Below, in pieces: positions 26,846 through 34,668 of a stretch of DNA of 64,000 nt (the stretch's first letter is position 1; the number at the start of each line of letters is the position of its first letter). The stretch lies in the NCBI GenBank assembly GCA_036496585.1, contig DASXLB010000033.1:100078-164077 (forward strand), given 5' to 3'. Source of the stretch: Vicinamibacterales bacterium (lineage in GTDB: Bacteria; Acidobacteriota; Vicinamibacteria; Vicinamibacterales; 2-12-FULL-66-21). The notes beneath the pieces are model-generated. The model searched no databases and was not told where the DNA came from. It saw nothing but the letters and a program-made list of their open reading frames with translations. A program made the position numbers and the translations under genes.

Positions 26846-27672
26846 TCGAACGCCCTGCGCAACAGCGCGACGGTGACGGGCCCTTGCGCCGCCAGGTCGG
26901 TCGTCGATCCCTCCATGCTGATCCGCTTGTCATAGCCGATGGCCTTCAGGTTCGCGAAGAACGGCGCGTAGTCGAACTCGCTCCACGTCTGTGGGAAGAC
27001 GCGTCCGTTCGGGTTGGCGACGTGCAGATGGCGCAGGTGGTCCTTCGCCTTGAGCACCACAGCCGGATCCTCGTGCTCGCTCGCCAGGTGGTAGAAGTCG
27101 ATCATCAGCTGGAAGTTGGGATGGTTCACGGCCTTGACGAGCTCGAGCCCCTCCGCGGCGGTGTTGACGATGTTGGTTTCCTGCCTGCGCAGCGGCTCGA
27201 TCGTGACGGTGATCCGGTAGCGGCTGGCGGCGTCGGCCGCGCGGCGGCTGAAGTCGACGAGCTGCGTCCACGCCTTGTCGCGGTCGAAGCCGTCGGGCAC
27301 GCGGCGGGCGCCGCCGCTGCCGAACACCAGCACCTCCACGCCCAGCCGCGACAGGCGCGTCATCACCTTGCTCACGTGCGCGGTCTGTTGTTCGAGATTG
27401 ATGTCGGGGCCGACGACCTTGATCGTCTGCGGGACGAAGAGGTTCGCCGTCGGCGTCGCGATGCCGGCCTGCTTCAGGTGCGCGGCCGCCGCGTCGAAAT
27501 CGGCGTCGCTCAGCGCGGCCACCTCCGTCGCCGACACCTCGACGTAGTCGAACCCGGCCGTCTTGGCGGCGTCGGCATTCCCGAGCGACGTGCAGTAGCC
27601 GACCTGCACGTTCGTCGCCGGCATGGCCACCACCGCCGCGGCTATGAGCGCTGCTACTGCGGCGAATCGCAT
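26842..27672 (-). CDS. Sugar phosphate isomerase/epimerase-like TIM-barrel protein, exported
   Basis: The 276-residue protein has a signal peptide (FAAVAALIAAAVVAMPAT) and an AP-endonuclease-2/xylose-isomerase-like TIM barrel. Putative metal ligands are the glutamate in VTIEPLRRQETN, IDFYHLASE, HLHVANPNGR and SMEGST near the end. Members isomerise or epimerise sugars. The predicted export is unusual for an isomerase but recurs in this genome, where sugar chemistry seems to occur outside the cytoplasm. First gene of the isomerase-MHS transporter pair. Confidence 0.85.
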   Translation of the reverse strand: MRFAAVAALIAAAVVAMPATNVQVGYCTSLGNADAAKTAGFDYVEVSATEVAALSDADFDAAAAHLKQAGIATPTANLFVPQTIKVVGPDINLEQQTAHVSKVMTRLSRLGVEVLVFGSGGARRVPDGFDRDKAWTQLVDFSRRAADAASRYRITVTIEPLRRQETNIVNTAAEGLELVKAVNHPNFQLMIDFYHLASEHEDPAVVLKAKDHLRHLHVANPNGRVFPQTWSEFDYAPFFANLKAIGYDKRISMEGSTTDLAAQGPVTVALLRRAFE

Positions 27673-27700
27673 CGCGGCGCATTATACGGGCTGGGCGCCG

Positions 27701-29512
27701 TCAGCGATAGCCGGCGGCCTGCAGCTCGAACAGCTGGGCGTAGCGGCCGCCGGCGCGAAGCAGTTCGTCATGCGTGCCGATCTCGGCGAGGCGGCCGTCG
27801 GCGATGACGGCGATGCGATCGGCGATCCGCACCGTCGAGAAGCGGTGGGAGATGACGATACCGATCCGGCCGCGCAGGTTCTCCTTCAACTCGGCGAAGA
27901 TCCCCGCCTCCGCTTCGGGATCCAGCGACGAGGTCGGCTCGTCGAGAATCCACACGTCGGCGTTGCGGTACATGATCCGCGCCAGCGCCAGCCGCTGCCA
28001 TTCGCCACCCGAGAGATCGTGACCGCCCTCGAACAGCCGGCCGACCTTCGAGTCCAGTCCTTTCGGCATGCTCTTCAGCAGCCACTCGCTGCGGGCGTCG
28101 TGCAGCGCCTCGATGACGCGGCCGTCGTCGACCGGATCGTTCGGCCGGCCCATCACGACGTTTTCGCGCACCGACAGCTCGTAGGTGGCGTAGTCCTGAA
28201 AGAGCACGCCGATGCGGTTGCGGAGCGCTGCCGGATCCAGCTCGCGCAGGTCGACGCCCCCCACCCGGATGGCGCCGGCATCCGGGTCGTAGAAACGCAG
28301 CAGCAGCTTGACGAGCGTGCTCTTGCCCGCGCCGTTCTCGCCGACCAGGGCCACCAGCTCGCCGCCGCGGATGTGCAGGTCGAAGCCGGCGAGCGCGGCG
28401 CCGCTGCCGCCCGGATACGCGAACGAGACGTGGTCGAACTCGATGCCGTCGATGCGCGGGTCCGCCAGCGCGCGCGGCGCCGCCGGCACCGGCACCAGCG
28501 GCTCGATCGCGAGGAACGAAAAATAGTCGTCGAGAAACGTCGTGTGCTGATCGACGGCGACGAAGGTGCCCGAGATGTTGCCGAGCGTGCCGGCCAGCGA
28601 CGCAAACGCGCCGACCACCAGCACCACGCCGCCCGGCGAGATGCCGCCGCTCGAACCGCGCCAGGCGACGAATACATACGCCGCGGCGAGCGTCGTGCCG
28701 CCGATCAGGCCAGTGAGGAACGAGGTCCGGCTGGCTGACTGGAACATCTCCTCGCGCAGCGCAAACAGCTGCTCGGACAGCGCGCGATGCCGCTCGAGCA
28801 GGTAATCAGGAAGCACGTAGGCGCGAATCTCCTTCGTCGTCCGCGGCTGCACGAGCAGGTCGCCGAGGTACTCGCGCTCGCGCTCCTCCGGCGTCTCGCG
28901 GTAGAACATCTCGTACATCTTCACCGTGACGCGGCGCTCGAGGGCGAGCGACACGACGGAAGACGCCAGCGCCAGCACGACCAGCACCCAGTGCAGGCTG
29001 GCGAGCAGCCCGGCCATCAGCACGATGGAGACGATGTTGCTCGACAGGCCGAGCACCGACCACGTCAGGTCGCCCGGCCGCCACGACACGTCGCGCTTGG
29101 CGCGCGCGAGCCGGTCGTGCCAGTCGGAGTTGTCGAAGTGGCCGAGATCGACGCGCGCCGCCTGCGCGAGGAGGCGGCGCTCCGCTTCGAGCTGCACGCG
29201 GCGCACGAACAGGTTGCGGCCGTAACCCATGTAGGCGCCGAGCGACCGCTGCACGGCGGTGGCGAACCACAGCCCGGACAGCACCGGGATCATCGTCCGG
29301 AACGGCAGCCCGGTGGCGCGCCCGGCGGCGATGAGGTTCACCAGTCGTGCGCTGAGATACACCGTCAGGGGCGGCATCGCCGCGTTGAGCATGCCGAGCA
29401 GCGAATACCGGACAAGGGCGCGCGGTGAGGCCGCCCAGGCGAGCGCCATCCCCTGCTGGAGGTTGCGGCGGACACGCTGCGCACGCCCCGACGGGGACGG
29501 ACCGGAGGACAT
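27701..29512 (-). CDS. ABC exporter, fused permease and ATPase (1)
   Basis: A 603-residue half-transporter. The membrane domain (about residues 30-330) contains six helices, and the ATPase domain follows from about 350: Walker A GENGAGKSTLVKLL, Q-loop GVLFQDYATYEL, signature DLSGGEWQRLALAR, Walker B VWILDEPTSSLD and H-loop VISHRFSTVR. It should pump a substrate out of the cell as a homodimer or with a partner. It resembles the two overlapping ABC genes at 34.7-38.3 kb, and all three end in an ELQAAGYR/EIQAAAYR-like tail. Substrate unknown. Confidence 0.9.
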   Translation of the reverse strand: MSSGPSPSGRAQRVRRNLQQGMALAWAASPRALVRYSLLGMLNAAMPPLTVYLSARLVNLIAAGRATGLPFRTMIPVLSGLWFATAVQRSLGAYMGYGRNLFVRRVQLEAERRLLAQAARVDLGHFDNSDWHDRLARAKRDVSWRPGDLTWSVLGLSSNIVSIVLMAGLLASLHWVLVVLALASSVVSLALERRVTVKMYEMFYRETPEEREREYLGDLLVQPRTTKEIRAYVLPDYLLERHRALSEQLFALREEMFQSASRTSFLTGLIGGTTLAAAYVFVAWRGSSGGISPGGVVLVVGAFASLAGTLGNISGTFVAVDQHTTFLDDYFSFLAIEPLVPVPAAPRALADPRIDGIEFDHVSFAYPGGSGAALAGFDLHIRGGELVALVGENGAGKSTLVKLLLRFYDPDAGAIRVGGVDLRELDPAALRNRIGVLFQDYATYELSVRENVVMGRPNDPVDDGRVIEALHDARSEWLLKSMPKGLDSKVGRLFEGGHDLSGGEWQRLALARIMYRNADVWILDEPTSSLDPEAEAGIFAELKENLRGRIGIVISHRFSTVRIADRIAVIADGRLAEIGTHDELLRAGGRYAQLFELQAAGYR

Positions 29513-29588
29513 TCGATCGAAGATATACCAACCACCCTGTTAACCAGACCGTCCAATGTCGCGTATTGCTGCCTGGGAGGAAGTGCGG

Positions 29589-32132
29589 ATGCTGAAAGAC
29601 CTGCGCCATGGGATGCGGACGCTGCTGCAGGCGAAGGGCTGGACCACGGTCGTGGTCCTGTCGCTCGCGCTCGGGATCGGCGCCAACGCCGCGATCTTCA
29701 GCGGCCTGAACGGATTGCTGCTCACGAAGATCCCGGTCCAGGATCCCGATTCGCTCGTGCGCCTCCGCTGGGTCGGCCGCAACGACATGGTCAACAGTTC
29801 CAGCGACTACGGCTCGATCAACCGCCTCGCCTACGGCAATCAGAACGTCCGGACGACGTTCTCGTATCCCATGTACCGCCAGCTCCTCGCCGACAACAAG
29901 ACGATGAGCGACCTCTTCGCCTGCGCGCCGTTCGGGCGCGTCAACGCCGTCGTCGACGGCCAGGCCGAGCTGGCGCAGGCGTTCCTCTCGACCGGCAACT
30001 ACTTCCAGTTGCTCGGCGTCTCGGCGCGGATCGGCCGCACGATCGTGCCTGACGACGATCGGCCGACGGCGACGCCCGTGGCGGTCATCAGCTCGAAGTA
30101 TTGGCATTCGCGGTTCGGCACCGAGCCGAACGTCGTCGGCAAGGTGATCCGCGTCAACAACGTGCCTGTCACCATCGTCGGCATCCTGCCGCCTGACTTC
30201 ACCGGCGTGCAGCAGCCGCTCGCCGAGGCGCCCGACCTCTCGCTGCCGCTGGCACTCGAACCGCAGCTCGAGACATTCGCCGGCAACAGTCAGGTCTCGG
30301 ACGCCACCTACTGGTGGCTGCAGATCATGGGGCGGCTCAAGCCGGGCGCGACGGCTGCGCAGGTGCAGGGGAACCTGGAAGGCGTCTTCCAGAGCACGGC
30401 GCGCGCCGGGTTCGACGCCTACATGAAAGGGTTGACCGACGCGGACCGCTCGCAGCAGCGCAACCGCGATCGGACGCGCGTGCCGAGGCTCTTCGTCGAG
30501 GCCGGCGGCCGCGGCGTCTACGACGTCAACAGCAACGATCTCCAGGCAGCCACGATCCTCACGATCGTCGTCGCGCTCGTCCTGCTGATCGTCTGCGCCA
30601 ATGTGGCCAACCTGCTGCTGTCGCGCGCGACGACGCGGCAGAAGGAGATCTCCGTCCGCATGTCGCTCGGCGCAACGCGCTGGCGGCTGGTGCGCCAGCT
30701 CCTCACCGAGAGCGTGCTGCTCGCCGCGATCGGCGGCGTGCTCGGCCTGGTCGTCGGCTACTGGGGACGGGCGCTGATGCCGACGTTCCAGGGACAGCCG
30801 CCGCCGCTCGACTGGAGGGTCTTCGCGTTCGTGGCCGTGGTGACGCTCGGGACCGGCATCCTCTTCGGCATCGTGCCGGCACTGCGCGGCACGGCCGTCA
30901 ACGTCAACGCAGCGCTGAAGGAAACGGGCCGCAGCGTCATCGGGTCGCGCAGCGTGCTCGGCCGGATCCTGCTCGTCGTCCAGGTGGCGATTTCCCTGGT
31001 GCTGCTGGTCGGCGCCGGCCTCTTCCTGCAGACGCTCGGCAACCTGCGCAAGGTCGACGTCGGCTTCGATCCACGCAACCTCGTGCTGTTCCGGGTGAAC
31101 CCGTCGCTCAACCGCTACGACGAGAAACAGATGACGGCGTTCTACGGCAACATGCTCGAGCGCCTGTCGACCGTGCCCGGCGTGCGCGGCGCGGCGATGT
31201 CGCAGCCGGCGCTCCTCTCCGGCGGCGTCAACTCGACCGGCATTTACGTACAGGGACGGCCGGCGCCGCTGACGCGCCCGCAGGACGACAGCCATAGCAT
31301 TAACAGGCTCGTCATCTCGCCGAACTTCTTCGACGTGATGGGCATCCCCGTCGTGTCGGGGCGCGCCATCTCGGATCGCGATACCGCCACATCGCCGAAG
31401 GTGGTGGTCATCAACGAGGCGGCGGTGAGAAAGTATTTCCCCAACGAGAATCCGCTCGGGCATCATTTCGGTTCGAGCCCCGAGACAGTCGGGGATCTCG
31501 AGATCGTCGGCGTGCTGCGCGACGCCAAATACAACAGCGTCCGCGAGGCGGCGCCGCCGACCATGTACGTGCCCTACCGCCAGGCGCGGCTGAGCAATGC
31601 CACCATCGAGGTGCGCACCGCCATGGCGCCGGCCGGCGCCATGACGGCGATTCGCGAGGCCGTGCGGCAGATCGACCCCAACCTGCCGCTGACCGACGTG
31701 TCGACCCAGATCGAGCAGGTCGAGAAGCGCTTCCAGCAGGAGAAGCTGTTCGCGCAGGCCTACACGCTGTTCGGCGGCATCGCGCTGCTGCTCGCCGCGA
31801 TCGGCCTGTTCGGGTTGATGTCCTACAACGTCTCGCGCCGGACCAACGAGATCGGCATCCGCATGGCGCTCGGCGCGCAGCGCAGCGACGTGCTCGGCCT
31901 GGTGATGCGCGAGTCGATGGTCCTCGTCGCCATCGGCGTCGCCGCCGGCCTCGCCATCGCGCTTCTCAGCAGCCGCCTCGTGACGACGCTCCTCTACGGT
32001 CTCGCGCCGCGCGACCCGCTGGCGATGAGCGCCGCCATCGGCGTCATGATTGCGGTGTCGGCGCTGGCCGGCTACCTGCCGGCGCGCCGAGCCTCACGCG
32101 TCGATCCAATGGTCGCGCTGCACTACGAGTAG
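29589..32132 (+). CDS. ABC transporter permease, ADOP family (6)
   Basis: An 847-residue ADOP permease, the only full-length one on the plus strand. It begins MLKDLRHGMRTLLQAKGW and ends YLPARRASRVDPMVALHYE. The first periplasmic domain is longer than in the other copies (about residues 50-300, with TFAGNSQVSDATYWWLQIMG). ATG 29589 is preceded at 7 nt by gggagga, so the 11-residue longer start is rejected. Convergent with the cyclase gene (6-bp gap). Confidence 0.9.
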   Translation: MLKDLRHGMRTLLQAKGWTTVVVLSLALGIGANAAIFSGLNGLLLTKIPVQDPDSLVRLRWVGRNDMVNSSSDYGSINRLAYGNQNVRTTFSYPMYRQLLADNKTMSDLFACAPFGRVNAVVDGQAELAQAFLSTGNYFQLLGVSARIGRTIVPDDDRPTATPVAVISSKYWHSRFGTEPNVVGKVIRVNNVPVTIVGILPPDFTGVQQPLAEAPDLSLPLALEPQLETFAGNSQVSDATYWWLQIMGRLKPGATAAQVQGNLEGVFQSTARAGFDAYMKGLTDADRSQQRNRDRTRVPRLFVEAGGRGVYDVNSNDLQAATILTIVVALVLLIVCANVANLLLSRATTRQKEISVRMSLGATRWRLVRQLLTESVLLAAIGGVLGLVVGYWGRALMPTFQGQPPPLDWRVFAFVAVVTLGTGILFGIVPALRGTAVNVNAALKETGRSVIGSRSVLGRILLVVQVAISLVLLVGAGLFLQTLGNLRKVDVGFDPRNLVLFRVNPSLNRYDEKQMTAFYGNMLERLSTVPGVRGAAMSQPALLSGGVNSTGIYVQGRPAPLTRPQDDSHSINRLVISPNFFDVMGIPVVSGRAISDRDTATSPKVVVINEAAVRKYFPNENPLGHHFGSSPETVGDLEIVGVLRDAKYNSVREAAPPTMYVPYRQARLSNATIEVRTAMAPAGAMTAIREAVRQIDPNLPLTDVSTQIEQVEKRFQQEKLFAQAYTLFGGIALLLAAIGLFGLMSYNVSRRTNEIGIRMALGAQRSDVLGLVMRESMVLVAIGVAAGLAIALLSSRLVTTLLYGLAPRDPLAMSAAIGVMIAVSALAGYLPARRASRVDPMVALHYE

Positions 32133-32138
32133 GAGCGG

Positions 32139-32927
32139 CTACGGCTCAACGGCGACGAAGGCCAGAACCCGTACGGGCGAGCCGCTGCCGCCGACGATCT
32201 TCAGGGGCGCCGCGATGACAACGGCGCCGGTCGACGGCAGCCGATCGAGGTTGCACAGGCTGGCGAGGCCGAATTTGCCGGCACCGTGCATGATCGTGTG
32301 GTTCGGAAACGGCGGATCGAACCTGCCGGCCTGGCCGGCATCGGTGCCGATCGTCTCGACGCCGACGCCGAGGACGTCGCGATCGTGGGCGAGCAGGCGC
32401 GACGCGTCGGCATGAAAGCCAGGGCTGTGCGGGCCGTCGGCAGCGGCGTTGACGAACGACGCGGCGTCCGTACGCCGGCTCCATCCGGTCCGCAGCAGCA
32501 GCCACACGCCGGCAGGAATCCGGCCGTGCTCCCCCTCCCACTGCTCGATCCGGGACGGCGTCAGCAGGAAGTCCGGATTCGCCGCGACCTCACGCTCGAC
32601 GTCGATCACGCACGCCGGCCCGACGAAACGCCGCGCCGGGATCGTGTCGCAGGTGTTGTCGGCCAGGTCCTTCCCAGTCACCCAGTGGACCGGCGCGTCG
32701 AAGTGGGTGCCGGTGTGCTCACCCAGGCGCAGCGTATTCCAGTACCACGCCGGTCCCTTGTCGTCGTAGCGCGAGATGACGTCGATCGTGACACCGGGCG
32801 ACGGCGCGAAGATCGGCGGCAGGCCGATCACCGGCGTCGAAGGACCGAGCGGTTGGGTCAGATCGACGATGACCAGCCGGCCCGCGACGAGATCGGCGAC
32901 GAGGCCGGTCAGTGTTGTCGCAGCCAT
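32139..32927 (-). CDS. Cyclase family protein (kynurenine formamidase-like)
   Basis: The 262-residue protein has the metal-binding signature HTGTHFDAPVHW (HxGTHxDxPxH) and a second conserved block, SPGFHADASRLLAHD. The family comprises zinc or manganese amide/ester hydrolases such as kynurenine formamidase and isatin hydrolase. It overlaps the 3' end of the TPP-enzyme beta gene by 19 nt, so it works with that enzyme. It may hydrolyse a product of the decarboxylase or prepare its substrate (inference). Confidence 0.88.
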   Translation of the reverse strand: MAATTLTGLVADLVAGRLVIVDLTQPLGPSTPVIGLPPIFAPSPGVTIDVISRYDDKGPAWYWNTLRLGEHTGTHFDAPVHWVTGKDLADNTCDTIPARRFVGPACVIDVEREVAANPDFLLTPSRIEQWEGEHGRIPAGVWLLLRTGWSRRTDAASFVNAAADGPHSPGFHADASRLLAHDRDVLGVGVETIGTDAGQAGRFDPPFPNHTIMHGAGKFGLASLCNLDRLPSTGAVVIAAPLKIVGGSGSPVRVLAFVAVEP

Positions 32928-33472
32928 CTGTGAAACTCGAAGCGATTTTCCAGCAATGCCAGGTCCGTGACGAATGCCGCGGGGCCGACGGCCTCGACCT
33001 TGGCCACCAGCGTCGTGAGCTCGCCCGCCCCCAAGGCGGCCGTGAACGCGGCGCCGAACTCCTCGAGCGTTCGCACGGTGGCGGTGCGCGGCACGCCGGC
33101 GCCAGCCGCCATCGCGGCGATGTCGCTACCTGTGGCCGTCGCCGTGGGAAACCCGCCGACCGACAGCAGGCTCTCGTTGTCGAACACCACGTGCAGCAAA
33201 TTGCTCGGCCGATACCGCGCGAGCGTCGTCAGGCCGCCCAGGTTCATGAGGATCGAGCCGTCGCCGTCGAACACCACGACCTGCCGGTCGGGCCGCGCGA
33301 GCGCGATGCCCAGTCCCATCGAGGACGCCAGTCCCATCGCGTGCTGCAGATAGAAGAAGTTCGGACGATGGCCAATCGCCTGCAATTCGGCGGCGACCGC
33401 TCCCATGATCGTCACGACGACGACGTCGGCGAGCTGGGGATAGATGGCGGCGAGTGCGTCGGCTCGTCTCAT
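32909..33472 (-). CDS. TPP-dependent decarboxylase, beta-type (pyrophosphate-binding) subunit
   Basis: A 187-residue protein matching the C-terminal TPP-pyrophosphate domain of sulfopyruvate/phosphonopyruvate decarboxylases: VVVFDGDGSILMNLGGL (GDG-N metal/diphosphate motif), HAMGLASSMGLGIALARPDR and LHVVFDNESLLSVGGFP. It needs the alpha subunit encoded at 33652-34164 to make the active site. Between the two genes lies a dispersed repeat. Substrate could be sulfopyruvate, phosphonopyruvate or another 2-oxo acid. Confidence 0.85.
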   Translation of the reverse strand: MRRADALAAIYPQLADVVVVTIMGAVAAELQAIGHRPNFFYLQHAMGLASSMGLGIALARPDRQVVVFDGDGSILMNLGGLTTLARYRPSNLLHVVFDNESLLSVGGFPTATATGSDIAAMAAGAGVPRTATVRTLEEFGAAFTAALGAGELTTLVAKVEAVGPAAFVTDLALLENRFEFHRWLRQH

Positions 33473-33474
33473 TG

Positions 33475-33582
33475 TCGATCCGAGGGGCTTCGCTCCTCGA
33501 ACTCCCCTGCACGCGCTCTCGCGCGCCGCTCCGACGGCGCGCTCCGTTCGCGTGGCTCGCTCCCGGCGCTCGCTCGCCGTCG
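33475..33582 (-). repeat. Dispersed repeat, copy 2, inside the decarboxylase operon
   Basis: Reverse complement of the element at 25436-25523. Shared parts include gcgagcgagcgc, gagccacgcgaacggagcgc, gcgcgcgagagcg and the terminal hairpin, here cgaggagc-gaa-gcccctcg with one G-T pair. It lies between the alpha and beta decarboxylase genes, its hairpin only about 8 nt upstream of the beta start codon. Confidence 0.75.
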
Positions 33583-33606
33583 TCGCACAACCATCTCTGT
33601 CGGCGT

Positions 33607-33638
33607 CATCCGTGTTCGTCCGTGTTTACCCGTGGCTC
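33607..33638 (+). repeat. Short degenerate tandem repeat (cCGTGttcgt)
   Basis: catccgtgtt-cgtccgtgtt-tacccgtggctc: three imperfect 10-11 bp units, next to the dispersed repeat in the alpha-beta gap. Such units are known as noncoding repeats in several environmental phyla. Confidence 0.5.
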
Positions 33639-33651
33639 GCATCCGCGACTC

Positions 33652-34164
33652 TCATTCTTCGAACATCAGGTCACGGCACAGCAGCAGCGCGACGGGGCGG
33701 TTGGCGGAGGCGGCGAGCGTCTGCGCCTTGCGGATCCGCCGGGCGACGTGGTCGGGGCTGTCGAGATACGCGAAGGGGATGCGCAGCGCGCGCAACAAGT
33801 CCTCGGTGACGCCGCCCCCTTCGGTCTGCCATGGATCCCGTTCACCGAACTCGCCGCGGTAGCTGATCAACATCAGCAGTGGAATCCGATAGAGCTGCGC
33901 GCACGACACGATGCCGTTGATCGACGCGAGAAAGCCGTGGTTCTGCATCAACATCGCCGACTTCACGCCAGCCAGGTGCGCGCCGGCCGAGACGCCGACG
34001 CCTTCCTCTTCCTTGGCGAGCCGCACCAGCATCATCTCGGGATCGTCGTCGGCGAGCCGAATCAGGTGAACTAGCCAGGTTTCGGGCAGCGCCGAGACGA
34101 GCCGGATCCCAACCTCCTTGAGGGCGTCGTAGACGACCTGCGAGTTGGCGACCGAGACCGGCAC
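33652..34164 (-). CDS. TPP-dependent decarboxylase, alpha-type (pyrimidine-binding) subunit
   Basis: The 170-residue protein matches the N-terminal TPP-Pyr domain. The catalytic glutamate that activates the cofactor is within VRLAKEEEGVGVSAGAHLAG. Other matches are KSAMLMQNHGFLASINGI and LLMLISYRGEFGERDPWQ, typical of sulfopyruvate decarboxylase alpha (ComD) and phosphonopyruvate decarboxylase. It is the first gene of the alpha-(repeat)-beta-cyclase unit. It is divergent from a response-regulator gene. Confidence 0.85.
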   Translation of the reverse strand: MPVSVANSQVVYDALKEVGIRLVSALPETWLVHLIRLADDDPEMMLVRLAKEEEGVGVSAGAHLAGVKSAMLMQNHGFLASINGIVSCAQLYRIPLLMLISYRGEFGERDPWQTEGGGVTEDLLRALRIPFAYLDSPDHVARRIRKAQTLAASANRPVALLLCRDLMFEE

Positions 34165-34252
34165 GCCGGCACTATACCCGGAACGGTTGCCGTCGCAATT
34201 GAGGATATACGTAATGCTCGATGGCTGACCCCGGCGCTATTCTCGGGCTAGG

Positions 34253-34633
34253 ATGCCGGCGGTGGCTGCCCTTGTCCTCATCGTCGACGACAACGTCGAT
34301 GCCCGGGAGATGTATGCCCTCTATCTGGAGCATGCCGGTTTCCGCGCCGCCGAGGCCGGGGACGGTGAAACGGCGATCATGATGGCCCGGCGCGATCGGC
34401 CAGCCGTGATCCTGATGGACGCGACCATGCCGCGTCTCGACGGCTGGGAGGCGGCGCGGCAGCTGAAGGCGGACCGCGAGACCCGCAGCATCCCGCTCAT
34501 CATGCTGACCGCCCACGCCTTCGTCGAGCACCGCGAGCGCGCCGCCCAGGTCGGCGCCGACGCCTTTCTCGCCAAGCCGGTGCTGCCAGACGCGCTTGCC
34601 CAGGAAATCCGCAGGGTCCTCGCCCAATCCTGA
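34253..34633 (+). CDS. Single-domain response regulator (CheY-like)
   Basis: The 126-residue protein is a receiver domain only: acidic pocket VDDNVD, phospho-acceptor D56 in AVILMDATMPRLDG, IIMLTAHAF and the lysine K108 in FLAKPVLP. There is no output domain, so it must act by protein contact or as a phosphate carrier. No kinase gene lies beside it. Convergent with the ABC exporter gene. Confidence 0.88.
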   Translation: MPAVAALVLIVDDNVDAREMYALYLEHAGFRAAEAGDGETAIMMARRDRPAVILMDATMPRLDGWEAARQLKADRETRSIPLIMLTAHAFVEHRERAAQVGADAFLAKPVLPDALAQEIRRVLAQS

Positions 34634-34668
34634 TCGGCCGTGGCGGTCGGCGGCTCGCCCCGCTCCGA

